Below are positions 53,091 to 61,600 of a stretch of 64,000 nucleotides of DNA, one piece after another (positions within the stretch are counted from its first letter, which is position 1; each line of letters starts with the position of its first letter). The DNA lies in NCBI RefSeq assembly GCF_039645975.1, contig NZ_CP147918.1, forward strand, positions 1,736,001 to 1,800,000, written 5' to 3'. Position numbers and translations under genes: made by a program. The notes beneath the pieces are model-generated. The model did not search any database and was not told the origin of the DNA. It saw only the letters and a list, made by a program, of their open reading frames with translations. Origin of the DNA: Sulfurimonas sp. HSL-1716. Its GTDB lineage: Bacteria > Campylobacterota > Campylobacteria > Campylobacterales > Sulfurimonadaceae.

Positions 53091-54971
53091 ATGTCAAAAG
53101 TAATTGGAATTGACTTAGGAACAACAAACTCTTGTGTCGCTGTTTATGAGGGCGGCGAAGCAAAAATCATCCCAAACAAAGAGGGAAAAAATACTACTCC
53201 TTCAGTTGTTGCTTTCACAGACAAAGGCGACGTACTTGTAGGTGATCCTGCAAAACGTCAAGCGATCACAAATCCTGACAAGACCATCTCGTCTGTTAAG
53301 AGAATCATGGGTCTTATGATGGATGAAGACAAAGCAAAAGAAGCACACGATAAAGTTACATACAAGATTGTAAGCAAAGACGGTATGGCTGCAGTCGATG
53401 TTGCCGGGAAAGTATACACTCCTCAAGAGATCTCTGCTAAGATCCTTACGAAATTAAAAGAGGATGCAGAGAGCTATCTGGGATCAAAAGTAACCGATGC
53501 GGTCATCACCGTTCCCGCTTACTTCAACGATGCACAGCGTAAAGCGACAAAAGATGCAGGGACTATAGCGGGACTTAACGTTCTACGTATCATAAACGAG
53601 CCTACCGCTTCTGCACTGGCTTACGGTCTAGAGAGCAAAGCTGATGAAAACGTTCTTGTTTACGACCTTGGAGGCGGAACGTTCGACGTTACGACTCTAG
53701 AGATCAGTGACGGAACTTTCGAGGTTCTTTCAACTGACGGAAATGCGTTCTTAGGCGGAGACGACTTTGATAACAAGATCGTTGATTTCCTGGCAGCTGA
53801 GTTTAAAAATGACAACGGAATAGACCTTAAAAACGACAAAATGGCTCTTCAACGTCTAAAAGATGCTGCAGAAAGCGCGAAAAAAGAGCTTTCTTCTGCT
53901 CAAGAGACTGAGATCAACCTACCGTTCATTACAGCAGACGCAACTGGTCCTAAACACCTTGTTGTGAAACTTACTCGTGCGAAGTTCGAGGGTATGATCG
54001 AAACTCTTGTAAAAGAGACTATCAGCCACATCAAAACAGCTATGAAAGATGCAGATCTATCTAACGGTGACGTAAAAGAGATTATCATGGTCGGCGGTTC
54101 TACTCGTGTTCCGCTTGCTCAAAAAATGGTTTCTGAGTACTTCGGAGGCAAAGAGCTTAACAAAGGTGTTAACCCGGATGAAGTTGTTGCTGCGGGTGCT
54201 GCTATTCAAGGCGGTGTTTTAAGAGGAGACGTTAAAGACGTTCTTCTTCTTGACGTTACTCCGCTTTCACTCGGTATCGAGACACTTGGCGGTGTTGCAA
54301 CTAAAATCATCGAAAAAGGTACGACTATCCCTGTTAAGAAATCTCAAGTTTTCTCAACAGCAGAAGACAACCAGCCGGCTGTTACGATCTCCGTTGTACA
54401 GGGTGAGCGTGAGTTTGCAAAAGACAATAAATCTTTAGGTCTTTTCGAACTTTCTAACATTCCGGCTGCTCCGCGCGGTGTACCTCAGATCGAAGTTACT
54501 TTTGACATCGATGCAAACGGTATCTTAACCGTTAGCGCAAAAGACAAAGGTACAGGTACTGAACAAAAAATTACTATTACGGGAAGCACAGGGCTTAGCG
54601 AAGAAGAGATCAATCAAATGGTTCAAGATGCTGAAAGCCACAAAGCTGAAGATGAAAAACGCAAAGCGCTTGTTGACCTTCGCAACCAGGCAGATGCACT
54701 TATCGCTCAGACTGAGAAGTCTATGACTGAGATGGGTGACAAGCTCGATGCAGAAGAAAAAGTCAAAATCGAAAAAGCTATCGAAGAACTAAAAGCAACG
54801 CTTAAAGATGAAAACTCTACAAAAGAGCAGATCGAAGAGAAAGTAAAAGCATTGACAGAAGTGAGCCATAAAATGGCAGAGCAGATGTACAAACAAGAAA
54901 ATCAAGGCGCAGAAGCGGCACAAGAAGCTAAAAAAGCCGATGACGACGTTATCGACGCAGAGATAGAATAA
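53091..54971 (+). CDS. dnaK: Chaperone DnaK (Hsp70)
   Basis: 626 residues. ATPase signatures: [18 protein letters not shown] at the start, [15 protein letters not shown] (about 191-205) and [17 protein letters not shown] (about 330-346). The substrate domain and helical lid follow, ending in the acidic motif [20 protein letters not shown] precedes the ATG. A terminator follows the gene. Confidence 0.98.
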   Translation: MSKVIGIDLGTTNSCVAVYEGGEAKIIPNKEGKNTTPSVVAFTDKGDVLVGDPAKRQAITNPDKTISSVKRIMGLMMDEDKAKEAHDKVTYKIVSKDGMAAVDVAGKVYTPQEISAKILTKLKEDAESYLGSKVTDAVITVPAYFNDAQRKATKDAGTIAGLNVLRIINEPTASALAYGLESKADENVLVYDLGGGTFDVTTLEISDGTFEVLSTDGNAFLGGDDFDNKIVDFLAAEFKNDNGIDLKNDKMALQRLKDAAESAKKELSSAQETEINLPFITADATGPKHLVVKLTRAKFEGMIETLVKETISHIKTAMKDADLSNGDVKEIIMVGGSTRVPLAQKMVSEYFGGKELNKGVNPDEVVAAGAAIQGGVLRGDVKDVLLLDVTPLSLGIETLGGVATKIIEKGTTIPVKKSQVFSTAEDNQPAVTISVVQGEREFAKDNKSLGLFELSNIPAAPRGVPQIEVTFDIDANGILTVSAKDKGTGTEQKITITGSTGLSEEEINQMVQDAESHKAEDEKRKALVDLRNQADALIAQTEKSMTEMGDKLDAEEKVKIEKAIEELKATLKDENSTKEQIEEKVKALTEVSHKMAEQMYKQENQGAEAAQEAKKADDDVIDAEIE

Positions 54972-54986
54972 TATCTGTCTTATACA

Positions 54987-55010
54987 TAAAAGAGCTTTAA
55001 TGCTCTTTTA
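54987..55010 (+). terminator. Terminator between dnaK and merR-type gene
   Basis: TAAAAGAGC (54987-54995) and GCTCTTTTA (55002-55010) form a perfect 9-bp stem with a 6-base loop, followed by a pyrimidine-rich tract. The A/T arms make it usable in both directions for the convergent genes. Confidence 0.8.
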
Positions 55011-55021
55011 TCTCTCTCTTT

Positions 55022-55699
55022 TTACCCAAACTTATCTTCCATTATCGCTTTTAAAAATGTTTTATACGTATACCTGTTAAACACATACTCCTTAGCTTTG
55101 AAAAGCGTATCAAACATGATCTCCCAAAGAGTCGTAAAGTTATCATCGGTCCGCACTTTGCAAAGCTGTTCTTGCATCTTTCGCTCCAACTTGCTTATCT
55201 CCTTTGCATGAAGCATATACTGTTTAAGTATCTCGTACTGTAACCCTACCTGTTCGAACGACTCGACCAGTCTGATAATAATGACATCTTTTTCCGTGAA
55301 CCGGTCATCGTGAAGCGATACGATCAAACCATCGTCTATGAGTTTGTCTAAAAGTTTTTCGTTAATCTTAAAACTGCCGATAAACTCCTCTTTGGTGTAA
55401 AATCTATCATTTTTTGAAACCAGACTCAGCGTATTCATCAACGGTTCTATCATCGTAAACGACGTTGCCAAAGAGCTGTTTTTATTTTTTAACGCTATCT
55501 TGATGTCATCATTGCTGCTGCCTATACTGTTTTTCATATATTTGATATATTTGATCAATTCAAGATGTTCGTCGTTATAGACATGTACGTTTGACTTTAT
55601 CTTCTTTGCTTCTGGCAGCATACCCTCTCTGATATAGTACAGTATCGTAGATTTTGGCATGCCTGTCATCGAGACGAGCTGCGATATTTTGTATTCCAT
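55022..55699 (-). CDS. MerR-family transcriptional regulator
   Basis: 225 residues. The N-terminal winged helix is MEYKISQLVSMTGMPKSTILYYIREGMLPEAKKI, then a second helical pair DEHLELIKYIKYM. Residues 90-225 are a helical effector domain without recognisable metal-binding cysteines (a single Cys near 181). It diverges from the AhpD-like gene; the perfect palindrome between them at 55750-55768 is its likely operator. It is much longer than HspR and is not proposed as the heat-shock repressor. Confidence 0.82.
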   Translation of the reverse strand: MEYKISQLVSMTGMPKSTILYYIREGMLPEAKKIKSNVHVYNDEHLELIKYIKYMKNSIGSSNDDIKIALKNKNSSLATSFTMIEPLMNTLSLVSKNDRFYTKEEFIGSFKINEKLLDKLIDDGLIVSLHDDRFTEKDVIIIRLVESFEQVGLQYEILKQYMLHAKEISKLERKMQEQLCKVRTDDNFTTLWEIMFDTLFKAKEYVFNRYTYKTFLKAIMEDKFG

Positions 55700-55749
55700 G
55701 TTTTTCTCTTTTTAAAACTCTAATTAAGAATTATACATTATAATTATAT

Positions 55750-55768
55750 CGTTAAGTTGAACTTAACG
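55750..55768. promoter_or_regulatory. Perfect 19-bp palindromic operator
   Basis: CGTTAAGTT-G-AACTTAACG lies between the divergent merR-type and ahpD-like genes, 28 bases before the ahpD-like ATG. A TATAAT for the merR-type gene occurs next to it on the minus strand. Size and place fit a MerR-family binding site. Confidence 0.7.
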
Positions 55769-55795
55769 TTTTTAAGATTTATAACAGGAAATAAA

Positions 55796-56326
55796 ATGGC
55801 ACATATAAAACTACCTGAATTTGAAGACATGAGTCCCGAGATACAAGAAAAAGCAAGACCTATCTTAGAAAAAACGGGACAGCTGGGAGAGATATTCAAA
55901 CTTATTGCACTGGATGAAAAAATATATTTTGCGACAGATATGATGGTTCAAAAATATCTTTTAGAAAAAACGACTCTTTCTTATGACATAAAAGAAGCGA
56001 TCGCACTGCTTATCTCAAAAGAGAACGGCTGCAAAATGTGTGTAGACGTACATAAAAGCATAGCAAAGATGTTAGGACTCAGTGAAGAGAAGATCGAACA
56101 AATCCTGCAGGGTGTCGAGAGTATAAATACGACCGAAGGAGAGAAAGCTCTTCTAAATTTCTGTATCAAAGCCTCCAAAAAAGACAACTACAAAATAGAA
56201 AAAAAGGAGATAGATGCCTTAAAAGAATTTGGATATAATGATGTTCAAATTCTTGAAGCCGTTGCAATTACGGGCTACTTTAACTATATAAATACTCTCT
56301 CTAATGTATTTGCACTTGGTGAGTAA
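55796..56326 (+). CDS. AhpD-like carboxymuconolactone decarboxylase-family protein
   Basis: About 176 residues from ATG 55796 (AGGAAAT upstream); the in-frame extension to 55757 overlaps the operator. The AhpD core is ENGCKMCVDVHKSIAKMLGLSEEKI: Cys-x2-Cys and the following His are the redox and proton-relay residues of alkylhydroperoxidase D. A second helical half with NDVQILEAVAITGYFNYINT is also typical. It probably reduces peroxides or thiol-linked adducts; the electron partner is not evident. It is likely controlled by the divergent MerR-type regulator. Confidence 0.85.
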   Translation: MAHIKLPEFEDMSPEIQEKARPILEKTGQLGEIFKLIALDEKIYFATDMMVQKYLLEKTTLSYDIKEAIALLISKENGCKMCVDVHKSIAKMLGLSEEKIEQILQGVESINTTEGEKALLNFCIKASKKDNYKIEKKEIDALKEFGYNDVQILEAVAITGYFNYINTLSNVFALGE

Positions 56327-56355
56327 TATATAAAATATAAAAACAGGGACGAAAC

Positions 56356-57165
56356 ATGGTAAAAGAAATTGTTAAATATCCGACAACTCCTAGTCTTGAA
56401 TATGGCGCGAATGTCAGGCATTTCAATGACGAGCTGTTCGCGATCATAGAAGATTTAAAAGATACGATGGAGGCAAACGGAATCACCGCTCTTGCAGCTT
56501 TTCAGATAAGCTCACCGCTCTCGGTCATCGTTATAAAACAGGAAAACGGAGAGTATTTAGAGATCATAAATCCAAGAGTCATAAAAAGAGAGGGAAAGAT
56601 ACATCCTATCGAAACGACGGCTTACTTCCCGGAGCTGAGCGCCAAAACGACACGTTACGAAAAAATAAAAGTGATGTATGAAGACAAAGAGCAAAACCAG
56701 AAATTTTTAGAGGCCGAAGGGGATCTTGCCGTGGTTCTTCAAAGAAAGATGGATTATCTTTTCGGAGCAAACTTCAGGGTCAGACTTGATAAAGACGAAA
56801 AAAAACTTTTTGATTCGAAACTGGAGTTCGGAACGGATGCGATCATGAAAAACGATTGCCCGACGGTCTTTAAAAGGGACAGACTTTTAAAACTGCTGAA
56901 AATTCTCTTTGCTATAGGTTTTGTATCGCTTGGAGCGAAGTTTTTCATAGATGCATCGATGCTTCCGATATTAAAGACGGCGGAAAACTACATAATGATA
57001 GCTATGCTTACGACATCCGTAATCTACTTTTTCTATGCACAATACGAAGGAAAACAGTACAAACACTGTACCTCTTGTCAAATAGGCAATATCATAGGTT
57101 CGACTGCGATCTCTTTGATCAGACTGATCATCCTATTTGTCGCCAACTACTTCCTTCTTTGGTAA
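56356..57165 (+). CDS. Degenerate peptide-deformylase-like domain fused to membrane helices
   Basis: 269 residues. Residues 1-160 align with peptide deformylase in its three motifs, but all active-site residues are replaced: motif 1 [11 protein letters not shown] keeps the Gln; motif 2 is ETTAYFPEL without the cysteine of EGCLS; motif 3 is QRKMDYLFG where deformylase has QHExDHLxG. Metal binding and catalysis should be lost. After about residue 180 come two or three hydrophobic helices and a pair of cysteines (HCTSCQIG), with a further hydrophobic C-terminus. It overlaps lgt by 33 bases at the 3' end (convergent). Role unknown; perhaps binding of N-terminal formyl-methionine peptides. Confidence 0.75.
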   Translation: MVKEIVKYPTTPSLEYGANVRHFNDELFAIIEDLKDTMEANGITALAAFQISSPLSVIVIKQENGEYLEIINPRVIKREGKIHPIETTAYFPELSAKTTRYEKIKVMYEDKEQNQKFLEAEGDLAVVLQRKMDYLFGANFRVRLDKDEKKLFDSKLEFGTDAIMKNDCPTVFKRDRLLKLLKILFAIGFVSLGAKFFIDASMLPILKTAENYIMIAMLTTSVIYFFYAQYEGKQYKHCTSCQIGNIIGSTAISLIRLIILFVANYFLLW

Positions 57166-57960
57166 GAAATAGAACCAAAGCACTACTGCAAGCAAAGCCA
57201 TAGACAGGCTTAACGCCTGTCCGAGCGTGACTGTACCGCAGCAGATATAGCCTATCTGAACGTCCGGAGCCCTGAAAAGTTCGGCTACCGCCCGAAGTAT
57301 CCCGTACGAAAACGCATACAGCAGTATCAACTCGCCTTCAAATCTTTTATGGTTTCTATACATATACACGATGACAAAAACAACCACGCCCTCCAAGAAT
57401 GCTTCATAGAGCTGAGAAGGATGGCGAAGTATGCCGTTTACATAGATACCCCAGCTTACATCTGTCACTCTACCTACAAGTTCCTGATTTAAAAAATTGC
57501 CTATACGTCCAAACACATATCCCAAAGGTACGGATACCGCAACGATATCCATCAGTTTTCCAAAACCGATTTTGTCTTTTTTGCTGTAAAGGTACGCTCC
57601 TATCAAAAAGCCAAACAGTGCTCCATGATAGCTCATTCCTCTGATACCGACAAACTCACCGTTTTTAAAAGGATTGAATATCTGCCATGGATGAGAGAGA
57701 TAATAAAGCGTGTCGGGATCGTAAAAGAGGATATACCCAAGTCTTGCTCCCAGTATCACACCTATCTCCACATAGATAAAAAAGTTGTCAAGTTGCTCTT
57801 TGGTGATATCTATACCGTCTTTTTTCACGATCCATTTGGCCATATACAAAGCCGTGACAAGGGCCAGCACATACATCATCCCGTACCAGTGCACGGGCAG
57901 AACAAAAATATGAAAAGCTACGGGATTAAAATGCTCATAGACATGATTCCAAAACTCCAT
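57133..57960 (-). CDS. lgt: Prolipoprotein diacylglyceryl transferase Lgt
   Basis: It transfers diacylglyceryl to the lipobox cysteine of prolipoproteins. 275 residues with about seven membrane helices; signature [21 protein letters not shown] (about 150-170), the HPSQLYEA motif and the [15 protein letters not shown] segment are intact. The start is directly adjacent to the Fe-S oxidoreductase stop, so the three genes hemN, oxidoreductase and lgt run as one unit. Confidence 0.96.
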   Translation of the reverse strand: MEFWNHVYEHFNPVAFHIFVLPVHWYGMMYVLALVTALYMAKWIVKKDGIDITKEQLDNFFIYVEIGVILGARLGYILFYDPDTLYYLSHPWQIFNPFKNGEFVGIRGMSYHGALFGFLIGAYLYSKKDKIGFGKLMDIVAVSVPLGYVFGRIGNFLNQELVGRVTDVSWGIYVNGILRHPSQLYEAFLEGVVVFVIVYMYRNHKRFEGELILLYAFSYGILRAVAELFRAPDVQIGYICCGTVTLGQALSLSMALLAVVLWFYFLPKKEVVGDK

Positions 57961-59243
57961 TATTTCTCCAGAGCTTCGGCGATCAGTTCAATAGGATTCT
58001 TAAATACGGCATCGACTTCTGCATGGTGCATTGAGTCGTTGATCTGCATACGGCAGGCACTGCACTCCGCACTGACTATTTTTGCACCGCTCTGCTTTAT
58101 CATGGCGGCTTTAGGCACACCCGCTGCTTTTGCAAAGTGGTACTTCTCAGTTTGCATCGTCACCCCGCCGAATCCGCAGCAGGCGTTAGGATCGCTCATC
58201 TCTTTTATCGTATAGTTTTGAGATATGAGCTTACGCGGCTCCTGGTATATCCCCTGCATTTTTCTCGCATGGCATGGGTCATGGTACGTAACATCGACAT
58301 CCTGTCTGCCTTTTGACGCGAGCAGAGTCCGAAGATGCGTATGGGTATCGAGCCATTCCGTCGCCATAAAGATCTTTTTGGCTACTTTTTTGGCACGTTC
58401 GCCCCACTCGGGCTGATCGTGGAAATAGTGCTCATAATCTATCTTCATCATAGCGCTGCATGTCGCTTCGGGGATAATTATCGCCTCCACGTCATCGATG
58501 AACTTTTCAAAATACTCTATATTGTATTTTGCAAGATAATCGACCGTATCGAAATCACCCGTGAAATAAGCGGGAGCCGAACAGCACTTTTGTGCCTTTG
58601 CTAAAAATGCGTCGATCTCCAGATGTTTTAATATGCTCAATAGAGACTCTCCGACCTGGCGATAATTATAATTTCCCAAACATCCGATAAAGATCGCTAC
58701 TTTTCTTTTCCCGCCGTTGCTTATATTTTCCGGATGCGCATTTAAAAACGATGTTTTGCCCATACTCGGAAGCAGTCTGTCTTTTTTGATGATAGGCAGA
58801 GAAAATCTCGGCTCCATCGATTCTATCTCTTTTTTTATCTTGAATCCGCAGGTTTGAAAGACATATCCGAGTTTAAAAAGAAGATCCATAGTGAATCTAT
58901 GGCGCAGAAGATAGAAAAATGCTTTTTTAAACCACGCGAGTCCATACTTTTTGCGGATATCGTTTCTCACCTGTTCTATAACCATGTCCGTAGGTAGTGA
59001 TTTTGGACATACGTCGGTACAGTTCGTACATAAAAAGCAGCTTTCAAAGATATTCTTTGCATTTTTATCAAGATCCAGGTTTCCGTCTTGATAAGCTCCG
59101 AGCAGATCTATAAACCCGCGCGGCGAGGTTACTTCGTCGGGATTTACGTTATGAATGGTACAAACAGGGATACATTTCCCGCATTTTATACATTGATCAG
59201 ACGTAGCTTTAAAATCAAATATATCGTTTGTCTGCATTATCAC
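57960..59243 (-). CDS. Fe-S oxidoreductase of the GlcF/HdrB-like (CCG domain) family
   Basis: 427 residues. Two [4Fe-4S] ferredoxin motifs ([11 protein letters not shown] and [11 protein letters not shown]), then two CCG-type domains with CCSAPAYF and CHARKMQG...CCGFGG. Such proteins are electron-transfer subunits of glycolate, lactate, glycerol-3-phosphate or heterodisulfide-type enzymes; no catalytic partner is adjacent, so the substrate is open. The start is GTG 59243 (overlapping the hemN stop as GTGA) or ATG 59237; neither has a strong ribosome site. Confidence 0.87.
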   Translation of the reverse strand: MIMQTNDIFDFKATSDQCIKCGKCIPVCTIHNVNPDEVTSPRGFIDLLGAYQDGNLDLDKNAKNIFESCFLCTNCTDVCPKSLPTDMVIEQVRNDIRKKYGLAWFKKAFFYLLRHRFTMDLLFKLGYVFQTCGFKIKKEIESMEPRFSLPIIKKDRLLPSMGKTSFLNAHPENISNGGKRKVAIFIGCLGNYNYRQVGESLLSILKHLEIDAFLAKAQKCCSAPAYFTGDFDTVDYLAKYNIEYFEKFIDDVEAIIIPEATCSAMMKIDYEHYFHDQPEWGERAKKVAKKIFMATEWLDTHTHLRTLLASKGRQDVDVTYHDPCHARKMQGIYQEPRKLISQNYTIKEMSDPNACCGFGGVTMQTEKYHFAKAAGVPKAAMIKQSGAKIVSAECSACRMQINDSMHHAEVDAVFKNPIELIAEALEK

Positions 59244-60619
59244 ACCGTTTTAGAGAATGTTTTTTGACTCGCCGCGTGTTTTTTCATATAAGCATCAAAA
59301 GGCATCGCGATATTTCTAATGAGCAGGGTTCCCGTTTCAGAACATACAATATGATCCTCATCGATCGTTAAAAGCCCCTCTTCTTCAAAAGGTCTCAAAG
59401 CTTCGACGGCATCTGCAAAATAGCTCTTAAACTCTACGTTATACTCTTTTTCAAAACGTTTGATATCAAGCTTGAAGTTGCTCATCAGCTCCATGATGAC
59501 ATACTGGCGGATCCTGTCGTCTTCATTAAGCAATACTCCCCTCTCAAACGGAAGGCGTCCCGCATCGATCGCTTCTTCATACTCGTTCATATCTTTAAAA
59601 TTTTGAGCATAATAGTCTACGCCTTCTCCTATGGAAGTAAGACCGACACCGATAAGATCGGCGCCTCCTTTGGTCGTATACCCTTGGAAGTTTCTATGCA
59701 ACTCGCCTTTTTCTATCGCTTTAAAAAGTTCGTCTTCTGGCTTTGCGAAATGATCCATTCCTATCATCTTGTATCCATGAGAAGTAAAGAAGTCTATGGT
59801 GTACTGCATGATATGAAGTTTCTCTTCAGGAGTCGGAAGCGTCGTTTCGTCGATCTTTCTCATCGTCTTTTTAAGCCATGGAACATGCGCGTAATTAAAC
59901 ACCGCAAAACGATCCGGATCAAGCGTCAAAGCAAGTTCAAGCGTTTCTTTAAAAGTTTCCAAAGTTTGGTACGGAAGACCGTATATCAGATCGGTGTTTA
60001 CCGAAACCATGTTGTATTTTCTGGCCAGTTCCATAGCGTTTTTCGTTATATCGTAGGGCTGGATACGATGGACGGCAGCTTGAACCTTTTCGTTAAAATC
60101 CTGTATCCCGAAACTCACACGGTTGAAACCCGCATCGCTCATAGCTTTCATCTGAGCCTCATCGATATGACGAGGATCGATCTCGCAGCTGACCTCCGCC
60201 CCCTCTACAAAGTTTGGAAAATGAGATTTGATCATACGGATGATCTCATCAAGCTGTACATCGGAAAAGAAAGTAGGTGTCCCGCCGCCGAAATGCATCT
60301 GAATAACCTCTCTTGAGGTGTCAAGGTGCTTGCTTAATATCTCCAGTTCACGGCGAAGGTAGTCTATATATCTCGTTTTTTTGTCATCTTTGGAAGTAAA
60401 AACCACGTTGCAGCCGCAAAAATAACAGGCACTTCTACAAAAAGGCAGATGAAAATACAGAGACAACGGACGATTTTTGTCTTGTGATTCCAGTTTGTTT
60501 ATATATTCGTCATATCTAAAATTATCATTGAATTCTAAAGCTGTAGGATAACTGGTATATCTCGGTCCTGGTTTAGAGTATTTTGTGAATTTTGCGAAAT
60601 CTAGCATAAAGGGATCCAT
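59240..60619 (-). CDS. hemN: Oxygen-independent coproporphyrinogen III dehydrogenase HemN
   Basis: Radical-SAM enzyme of heme synthesis, 459 residues. The iron-sulfur motif is FCRSACYFCGC (C-x3-C-x2-C plus the extra Cys of HemN); GGGTPTFF and the PGPRYTSYPTALEF N-terminal substrate segment are present, and the HemN C-terminal domain (about 350-450) is complete. It fits a low-oxygen lifestyle that needs heme for c-type cytochromes. First of three linked genes on this strand. Confidence 0.95.
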   Translation of the reverse strand: MDPFMLDFAKFTKYSKPGPRYTSYPTALEFNDNFRYDEYINKLESQDKNRPLSLYFHLPFCRSACYFCGCNVVFTSKDDKKTRYIDYLRRELEILSKHLDTSREVIQMHFGGGTPTFFSDVQLDEIIRMIKSHFPNFVEGAEVSCEIDPRHIDEAQMKAMSDAGFNRVSFGIQDFNEKVQAAVHRIQPYDITKNAMELARKYNMVSVNTDLIYGLPYQTLETFKETLELALTLDPDRFAVFNYAHVPWLKKTMRKIDETTLPTPEEKLHIMQYTIDFFTSHGYKMIGMDHFAKPEDELFKAIEKGELHRNFQGYTTKGGADLIGVGLTSIGEGVDYYAQNFKDMNEYEEAIDAGRLPFERGVLLNEDDRIRQYVIMELMSNFKLDIKRFEKEYNVEFKSYFADAVEALRPFEEEGLLTIDEDHIVCSETGTLLIRNIAMPFDAYMKKHAASQKTFSKTV

Positions 60620-60850
60620 TTTTTATAATATAGATGTGATTATGGCAAATATGTGTTGAATAAGTTATAAAACATACAAAGAATCCTCACATGTAAGAAG
60701 TTACTAAGAAGAAATGTACATATTTATGTTTAGTTTTAACACAAATCCGATTACTTTATATTATATTCTTCAAAAAATATCACTTTTTTAGTATACTAAC
60801 GGATATGAAATTATCACTTTTTCAAATAATTATAGTTTTAGGATAAATAC

Positions 60851-61600
60851 ATGAAAAACAAGAGGGTGTTGATTGTAGAAGACGATGAAGTAACTGCAAT
60901 GAACCTGAAAATGTCCCTTGAAAAGCAGGGATACTCGGTCGCTTCAATAGCCGATGACGCGGCTAGTGCCAAAAGTAAAATGAAAATATATGACCCTGAT
61001 ATAATAATTATCGATATTTCACTTCAAGAAAGCAATGACGGTATAATGCTGGCAAACTATATCCGTGAAAAACAGTTGATGCCGTTTATTTTCTTGACTT
61101 CACATACCGACGACCATATAATCGAAGACGCGAGCAAAACAGAACCGTACGGCTACATCATAAAACCTTTTGATCCGTCAAATCTGCATGCGACGATTCA
61201 GATGGCCCTTTATAAATACGACCAGGAAAAAAAGAGAAACGAGAGTCTTGATTCTCTAAAAATCGATAAGCTCAATCTGGAAAAACTTCTTTACAGTAAA
61301 AAAATGGTCGACAAACCGATCGTTCCTTTTGGAGACAATTACTATCTGGATATAAGCGTATGCGAAACTTTTTATAACTCCAAAAAGATAAAACTGACAA
61401 AAAAAGAAAACTCTTTCATCCGTCTTTTGGTTGCGCAACTCGGTCTGGTTGTAAGCTTTGAACAAGCTATCGGTTATGTATGGGAAGATGAAGGAGCTAC
61501 TGAGAACAGCGTACGTACACTGGTATGGAGGCTCAGAAACAAACTGCCGACCGACATCATTAAAAATGCATCGGGCATGGGATACTATATAGAAGATTAA
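60851..61600 (+). CDS. OmpR-type response regulator
   Basis: 249 residues. Receiver: EDDE at 10-13, phosphoacceptor Asp55 (IIIIDISLQE), Thr/Ser in FLTSHTDD and Lys in GYIIKPFD. A coiled linker leads to a winged helix (about 165-248): KLTKKENSFIRLLVAQLGLVVSFEQAIGYVW, then SVRTLVWRLRNKLP and SGMGYYIED. The 231 bases upstream hold no gene, only A+T-rich DNA with possible -10 sites. Its end overlaps the end of the hybrid kinase gene by 4 bases; they could form a pair, but this is not shown. Confidence 0.92.
   Translation: MKNKRVLIVEDDEVTAMNLKMSLEKQGYSVASIADDAASAKSKMKIYDPDIIIIDISLQESNDGIMLANYIREKQLMPFIFLTSHTDDHIIEDASKTEPYGYIIKPFDPSNLHATIQMALYKYDQEKKRNESLDSLKIDKLNLEKLLYSKKMVDKPIVPFGDNYYLDISVCETFYNSKKIKLTKKENSFIRLLVAQLGLVVSFEQAIGYVWEDEGATENSVRTLVWRLRNKLPTDIIKNASGMGYYIED

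Noticed and set aside
55022-55699. MerR-type gene as HspR, the heat-shock repressor of the nearby dnaK
   Set aside because: HspR is about 120 residues with a different C-terminus; this one is 225 residues and has its own palindrome with the ahpD-like gene.
57625-58215. 196-codon open frame across lgt and the Fe-S oxidoreductase
   Set aside because: Spans the antisense of two confirmed genes; composition is that of a shadow frame.
59603-60316. 237-codon open frame opposite hemN
   Set aside because: Antisense to intact radical-SAM motifs; no recognisable protein features.
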